Below the pieces are notes generated by a model, which was not told the origin of the DNA, ran no database searches, and saw only the letters and a list, made by a program, of their open reading frames with translations. A stretch of DNA of 9,554 nt, taken from NCBI GenBank assembly GCA_003504855.1, contig DNZD01000151.1, positions 1 to 9,554 on the forward strand, given 5' to 3'. The position numbers were made by a program, and so were the translations under genes. The stretch comes from Cytophagales bacterium (GTDB lineage Bacteria; Bacteroidota; Bacteroidia; Cytophagales; Cyclobacteriaceae). This document shows, piece by piece, positions 6,191 to 9,554 of this stretch; position 1 is the first letter of the stretch; each line of letters begins with the position of its first letter.

Positions 6191-7435
6191 TTACGCCACC
6201 TTCAGTTTGCTGTACCTTGATTTGCTGAACTTATCCTCAGCATAAGCGCGAGTGATCACCAACCGGTCACTGGTTTTATCAGAGGGCAGCTCAAACATGG
6301 CGTCGTTGATTACGGCCTCACATATTGAACGAAGTCCGCGTGCACCCAATTTGAAGCTCATGGCCTTTTCAACGATAAAGTCCAATGCACCCTCTTTGAA
6401 TTCAAGTTCGATGCCCTCCATCTCAAACAGTTTCTTGTACTGTTTCACGAGTGCGTTCTTGGGCTCCACAAGAATTTTTTTCAGGGCAACCGTATCGAGT
6501 GGATTCAAATAAGAAACTACGGGAAGGCGCCCGATCAATTCCGGAATTAATCCAAAACTCTTCAGGTCCTGTGCAGACACAAACTGTAACAGATTGTCAT
6601 TATCTACATCGCTGGGATGAATGCCATCCGAAGTAGAAAATCCCAGCGGACGCGTATTGAGCCGGCGGGAAATCAGACGGGACAGTCCTTCGAAGGCTCC
6701 ACCGCAGATAAAGAGAATGTTTTCGGTGTTTACCGTAATCATCTTTTGATCAGGGTGCTTCCTTCCACCCTGGGGAGGTACATTCACTGCGGTACCCTCG
6801 AGCAACTTCAGCAAGGCCTGCTGTACACCTTCACCACTCACATCCCGCGTGATAGAGGGATTATCGGACTTACGGGCGATCTTGTCAATCTCATCGATGT
6901 ATACAATGCCTCGCTCTGCAGCTTCGGTATTATAATCAGCAGACTGGAGCAGGCGGGTAAGGATACTTTCAACATCTTCACCAACGTAGCCGGCCTCCGT
7001 CAATACGGTTGCATCAGCGATACAGAATGGCACCTGAAGAATCTTGGCCAGTGTGCGTGCGAGATATGTCTTACCCGTTCCGGTTTCACCAGCCATGATG
7101 ATGTTGGATTTTTCAATCTGGACATCACTTACTTCTGATTTTCGCTGCATGAGTCGCTTGTAGTGGTTGTACACTGCAACCGACAGCACCCGCTTGGCCT
7201 GGTCCTGACCAATAACGTATTCATCGAGAAACTTCTTGATTTCTTTGGGCTTGATCAGTTTGAAATTGGGAAGATTGCCAATCTCCACCTTGTTCTTCTT
7301 TTCTTCCTGTAATATCTGCGTGGCCTGCGTCACACATTTATCGCAAATATGGGCATGGATACCTGAAATCATCAGGTCCACATCCTTTTTGTTTCTACCG
7401 CAAAATGAACAGGTAACTTCGGCCATGTCAGTCAT
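6191..7435 (-). CDS. clpX: ClpX, ATP-dependent unfoldase of the ClpXP protease
   Basis: ClpX is a hexameric AAA+ unfoldase that recognises tagged proteins and threads them into ClpP. The 414 residues contain an N-terminal zinc domain with Cys9, Cys12, Cys31 and Cys34. Next come Walker A GETGTGKT at 116-123, pore-1 loop GYVG at 149-152, Walker B IVYIDE at 177-182, the RKH pore loop at 225-227, arginine finger Arg303 in IGRLP and sensor-2 GAR at 364-366. The ClpP-docking tripeptide, IGF in E. coli, is Leu264-Gly265-Phe266 here. Pro is replaced by Glu in Walker A, a variant I believe is common in this phylum. Start is ATG 7435; Met4 at 7426 is an equally plausible alternative. clpP lies 117 bases upstream with a candidate promoter between, so clpX may be transcribed on its own as well as with clpP. 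Confidence 0.97.
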   Translation of the reverse strand: MTDMAEVTCSFCGRNKKDVDLMISGIHAHICDKCVTQATQILQEEKKNKVEIGNLPNFKLIKPKEIKKFLDEYVIGQDQAKRVLSVAVYNHYKRLMQRKSEVSDVQIEKSNIIMAGETGTGKTYLARTLAKILQVPFCIADATVLTEAGYVGEDVESILTRLLQSADYNTEAAERGIVYIDEIDKIARKSDNPSITRDVSGEGVQQALLKLLEGTAVNVPPQGGRKHPDQKMITVNTENILFICGGAFEGLSRLISRRLNTRPLGFSTSDGIHPSDVDNDNLLQFVSAQDLKSFGLIPELIGRLPVVSYLNPLDTVALKKILVEPKNALVKQYKKLFEMEGIELEFKEGALDFIVEKAMSFKLGARGLRSICEAVINDAMFELPSDKTSDRLVITRAYAEDKFSKSRYSKLKVA

Positions 7436-7449
7436 TTAAAAAGTAAAAC

Positions 7450-7465
7450 GCTCCCCAGAGGGGGC
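7450..7465 (-). other. Possible G/C hairpin in the clpX leader
   Basis: In the clpX sense, GCCCCC and GGGGAGC flank the loop TCT. They can pair over six base pairs with one bulged A, about 14 bases before the ATG. If the transcript begins near 7470, this is the only structure in the leader. The stretch from the hairpin to the ATG is nearly all A and T. I see the pairing only; a role is not shown. Confidence 0.3.
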
Positions 7466-7499
7466 AGGCGCAAATACAAAAATAATCATTTCCGCCTGC
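7464..7499. repeat. Imperfect inverted repeat centred on the clpX promoter
   Basis: GCAGGCGCAAAT at 7464-7475 and ATTTCCGCCTGC at 7488-7499 are inverted copies with one mismatch in 12 positions, separated by 12 bases. The spacer holds the candidate clpX -7 box at 7477-7484, so the dyad centre (7481/7482) falls inside the box. This geometry fits a repressor operator better than a terminator: the repeat is not followed by a T-run and would lie mostly upstream of the transcript start. No known operator is recognised. Confidence 0.55.
7477..7484 (-). promoter_or_regulatory. Candidate -7 box for clpX
   Basis: Read on the minus strand, TATTTTTG fits TAnnTTTG at all fixed positions. It ends 41 bases before the clpX ATG at 7435, giving a likely transcript start near 7470 and a leader of about 35 bases. 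No TTTG is seen at the expected upstream distance, where the sequence is G/C-rich. The rest of the 117-base clpP-clpX gap shows only the inverted repeat described separately and a CCCCGGGG palindrome at 7507-7514. Confidence 0.45.
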
Positions 7500-7552
7500 A
7501 CCTCGACCCCGGGGCGCGTTATCTATTCGATATGCCTTTTCAGGCTAAAAAA

Positions 7553-8224
7553 TCACTTTTTACGTTCGAGAACCTCGTCAATCAGGCCATATTCCTTTGC
7601 TTCCGCGGCCCTCATCCAGAAATCGCGATCAGAATCCTTCTCAATTTTTTCGTAGGTCTGACCGGAGTGCTTGGCCAATATGTTGTACAGGTCCTTCTTT
7701 ACTTCGAGGGTCTGTTTCAGCGCAATTTCCATGTCAGAGCTTTGTCCCTGCATGCCAGACGACGGCTGGTGAATCATGATGCGAGAATGTGGCAGGCTTG
7801 AACGTTTTTTCTGAGTTCCGGCTGTGAGCAGCACGGCGCCCATGGATGCGGCCAGACCCGTGCAGATCGTGGCTACGTCCGGATTAACGTATTGCATGGT
7901 GTCATAAATTCCAAGACCTGCGTACACTGAGCCACCCGGACTGTTGATGTACATGATAATGTCTTTCTTGGGGTCAGCAGACTCCAGGAACAAAAGTTGG
8001 GCAGTAATCAGGTTGGCGACCTGATCGTCAATCCCCATGCCGAGGAATATAATCCGGTCTGAAATCAGGCGGGTAAATACATCAATCGCGCGGAAATTTC
8101 CGGGCCGCTCTTCGATGACGTACTGGGTCATATTTTCAATCTGGCCGGCGTAGCTGTCAATGGTTTGGCCGCTCATGCCCAGGTGGTGCACTGCGTACTT
8201 TCGGAACTCGTTATTCTTATCCAT
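7553..8224 (-). CDS. clpP: ClpP, proteolytic subunit of the Clp protease
   Basis: ClpP is the tetradecameric serine protease that degrades proteins fed in by ClpX. The catalytic triad is visible with the same spacing as in E. coli: Ser127 in GLAASMGA, His152 in IMIHQPSSG and Asp201 in DRDF (25 and 49 residues apart). [17 protein letters not shown] around 94-110 contains the oxyanion-hole glycines. Length is 223 residues. The first 30 or so, beginning [14 protein letters not shown], form a leader of the kind found in Bacteroidota ClpP, and part may be removed during maturation. ATG 8224 is chosen because FRKYAV is a family feature; Met17 would cut it. Transcription probably starts at a -7 box just upstream, because a terminator separates the gene from tig. 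clpX follows in the same direction after 117 bases. Confidence 0.97.
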   Translation of the reverse strand: MDKNNEFRKYAVHHLGMSGQTIDSYAGQIENMTQYVIEERPGNFRAIDVFTRLISDRIIFLGMGIDDQVANLITAQLLFLESADPKKDIIMYINSPGGSVYAGLGIYDTMQYVNPDVATICTGLAASMGAVLLTAGTQKKRSSLPHSRIMIHQPSSGMQGQSSDMEIALKQTLEVKKDLYNILAKHSGQTYEKIEKDSDRDFWMRAAEAKEYGLIDEVLERKK

Positions 8225-8267
8225 AGTATTGGTTATGTAGGTCGATGTAATAAAGACGCAGGAAAGT

Positions 8268-8275
8268 CAAAATTA
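8268..8275 (-). promoter_or_regulatory. Candidate -7 box for clpP
   Basis: On the minus strand TAATTTTG matches TAnnTTTG perfectly. It ends 43 bases before the clpP ATG, so the transcript would start near 8261 with a leader of about 37 bases. It lies downstream of the tig terminator, which makes an independent clpP transcript likely. The only upstream TTG, at 8305-8303, is too far away for the usual -33 spacing. Confidence 0.5.
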
Positions 8276-8323
8276 GTTTGTCTGTCCTGAAATCTTTTCA
8301 TTCAATGTTAGTAAGAAAATCCC

Positions 8324-8350
8324 AAAAAAAGGCCCTCCGTGGAGGGCCTT
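8324..8350 (-). terminator. Intrinsic terminator of tig
   Basis: AAGGCCCTCC (8329-8338) and GGAGGGCCTT (8341-8350) are perfect inverted copies 2 bases apart, forming a G/C-rich stem. Read on the minus strand, the stem is followed by a run of seven T residues (8330-8324). This is a classical Rho-independent terminator 41 bases after the tig stop. On the plus strand no T-run follows, so it works in one direction. Confidence 0.9.
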
Positions 8351-8359
8351 CCTTAAAAC

Positions 8360-8391
8360 AATTTCCACCCGGTGATGGTTCACCGGAAATT
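8360..8391 (-). other. Second hairpin directly after the tig stop
   Basis: On the minus strand, AATTTCC then GGTGA pairs with TCACC and then GGAAATT. The loop is ACCA, and four extra bases (GGGT) bulge on the 3' side. An alternative pairing is CCGGTGA with TCACCGG (8369-8375 with 8380-8386). The hairpin begins at the base right after the tig stop codon and has no T-run. It may protect the 3' end of the mRNA or slow polymerase ahead of the terminator; that is inference. Confidence 0.6.
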
Positions 8392-9554
8392 CTAGTGCTG
8401 GTGAGCAGCCGCTAGTTCCTTGAATTCATCCAGGGTAACTTTTTTGCTTTGAATAGTAATGTTCTCTTTCACCACTTTCATGATTTTCTCCTGACGAATC
8501 TGGTTGTACAACCGCATGAAATTCTCGCCCTTGCCATCCTGGCCGGACAAGTAATTGTCGGCAATCGAATCAAACTTGTCGCCCAACTGTTCGGCGATGG
8601 CCGGGCCACCAAATTGTTGCGCGATCAGTTCTTTGGCCCGGTTACGTACTTCTGTGCCATCCACTTTTATCTGGTGGTCTTCAGCAATTCTCGTCTTAAT
8701 CAAATCCCACTTCAGACCATTCCTGTATTCGTTGAATTCCTTTTCAATGACCTCATCGGTAATCGTTCCATCGCCGGTAGACTTTAGCCAGGTTTTCAAA
8801 AACTGATCGGGCATGTTCACCTTCGTATGGTCGTTCAGGTGGTGCTGAATCTCATGCTCCAGTAAGTGATTGGACTCCCGTTGATAATTTTCGGAGATGG
8901 TTTCACGGATTTTGTTCATGAACTCCTCTTCAGTCTTCACGGCATCCTTACCAAAAACCTTGTCAAACAGTTCGGCGTTAATTTCTGCGGGTTCAACATG
9001 ACTGATGTTGGTGACCTTGATGGAATACGTACCGGTAGCGGTCTTTGCCTCTTCTTCAGTGAGGTTGATAGCTTGGCCTACAACCGCAAAATCCTTGGAT
9101 AATTTCTGGACATCAAAACTCACCACATCGTCCTTCTTCAGTCCGATGAATTTCTTTTGTTCACCTTTCGAGAGTTTACTGATTTGGATATAGGAGGATT
9201 TCTGCTCGCCTGCGGGATTGGTCACTTCGCCGAAGAGGTTATCTGATTCACCACTGGTTTCAGGGTAGGTGATGTTGCCAAATCGACGCTTAATGTCTTC
9301 CAGCGTTTCGTCCATTACTTTGTTATCGACTTCGATCTCATAAGATTTTACTTTCACACCAGAGGAGATATCAACCTTAAAATCCTCAACGAGTCCGATT
9401 TGAAACTCAAACTCAAACTCCTTCTGGGTGTCCCAGTCGATGTTGCGTGCTTTGTCCTGGTTGGGCAGCGGATCACCCAGCACCTTCAGGTTTTTTTCTT
9501 TGATATATTCCGAAACAGAATGGGAAAGAAGATGATTCACTTCTTCAACCAAAA
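8392..9554 (-). CDS. tig: Trigger factor, N-terminus beyond the window
   Basis: Trigger factor is the ribosome-bound chaperone that shields nascent chains at the exit tunnel. The window holds about 387 codons from the right edge to TAG at 8392-8394. The N-terminal ribosome-binding part, probably some 70-80 residues, is missing. The visible protein opens LVEEVNHLLSHSVSEYI, a characteristic end of the N-terminal domain in Bacteroidota homologues. A conserved LGDPLPN-type segment and the linker follow. Next is a PPIase-like region around visible residues 95-190, and then the long helical C-terminal arms, ending in LAAAHQH. The PPIase region lacks the aromatic FKBP active-site motifs seen in E. 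coli, so isomerase activity is doubtful. The TTG at 9552 is an internal Leu, not a start. The gene precedes clpP and clpX in the common tig-clpP-clpX order. Confidence 0.93.
   Translation of the reverse strand, partial: LVEEVNHLLSHSVSEYIKEKNLKVLGDPLPNQDKARNIDWDTQKEFEFEFQIGLVEDFKVDISSGVKVKSYEIEVDNKVMDETLEDIKRRFGNITYPETSGESDNLFGEVTNPAGEQKSSYIQISKLSKGEQKKFIGLKKDDVVSFDVQKLSKDFAVVGQAINLTEEEAKTATGTYSIKVTNISHVEPAEINAELFDKVFGKDAVKTEEEFMNKIRETISENYQRESNHLLEHEIQHHLNDHTKVNMPDQFLKTWLKSTGDGTITDEVIEKEFNEYRNGLKWDLIKTRIAEDHQIKVDGTEVRNRAKELIAQQFGGPAIAEQLGDKFDSIADNYLSGQDGKGENFMRLYNQIRQEKIMKVVKENITIQSKKVTLDEFKELAAAHQH

Noticed and set aside
6617..7138. 173-codon open frame antisense to clpX
   Set aside because: It lies wholly inside clpX, which has every family motif. 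The translation resembles no protein I know and has no promoter or ribosome-binding site, so it looks like a by-product of clpX codon use.
7464..7499. The inverted repeat as a clpP terminator
   Set aside because: Read on the minus strand, no T-run follows the second arm and the spacer is long, so the intrinsic terminator pattern is missing.
7507..7514. CCCCGGGG palindrome in the clpP-clpX gap
   Set aside because: An isolated 8-base palindrome without flanking symmetry; no function can be argued.
1..9554. A novel defence, mobile or biosynthetic system
   Set aside because: Every long frame belongs to a known housekeeping or envelope family. There are no transposases, integrases, direct repeats, CRISPR units, tRNAs or composition shifts, and the largest non-coding gap is about 170 bases.

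Overview
The window is a gene-dense chromosomal stretch of a Gram-negative bacterium of the phylum Bacteroidota, probably the Cytophagales (the order is an inference). The phylum call rests on four things. The OmpA-type envelope protein has the TPR / PD40 propeller / regulatory-domain / OmpA layout typical of this phylum. Three -7 promoter boxes fit the Bacteroidota consensus TAnnTTTG. Recognisable Shine-Dalgarno sequences are nearly absent. The protein variants (ClpX with GETGTGKT, a trigger factor with an eroded PPIase site, a long-loop QueD) fit the group. Lipid A and heptose genes show an outer membrane with LPS-type lipid. Base composition is even, and I see no mobile element, integrase, tRNA, rRNA or CRISPR.

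Layout. Bases 1-3589 (+) look like one run of closely spaced genes: the tail of lepA (EF4), folD (one-carbon folate metabolism), queE (7-deazaguanine synthesis) and a 643-residue TPR/PD40/CRD/OmpA protein resembling the type IX secretion component PorE. It meets hldD (-), an ADP-heptose epimerase, tail to tail at 3590-3596. From a 70-bp divergent region (4566-4635), hldD reads leftward and queD-lpxB reads rightward. queD encodes a 6-pyruvoyl/6-carboxy-tetrahydropterin synthase and lpxB the lipid A disaccharide synthase. lpxB meets clpX (-) tail to tail at 6179-6190. Bases 6191-9554 (-) hold the proteostasis cluster: trigger factor (tig, 5' end outside the window), then clpP, then clpX. A strong intrinsic terminator separates tig from clpP, and clpP and clpX each have their own candidate promoter.

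How the genes fit together. QueE would act directly after QueD in making 7-carboxy-7-deazaguanine, the precursor of queuosine. HldD and LpxB both supply LPS. The PorE-like protein would tie an outer-membrane complex to peptidoglycan. ClpX unfolds substrates for ClpP, and trigger factor handles nascent chains. These are ordinary housekeeping genes, and I find no convincing new gene system. The points most worth a second look are regulatory: an 11-of-12 inverted repeat centred on the candidate clpX -7 box, and a small hairpin that would mask the only strong Shine-Dalgarno sequence, that of queD. The PTPS-II-like active-site spacing of QueD and the possible PorE identity of the OmpA protein also deserve checking.
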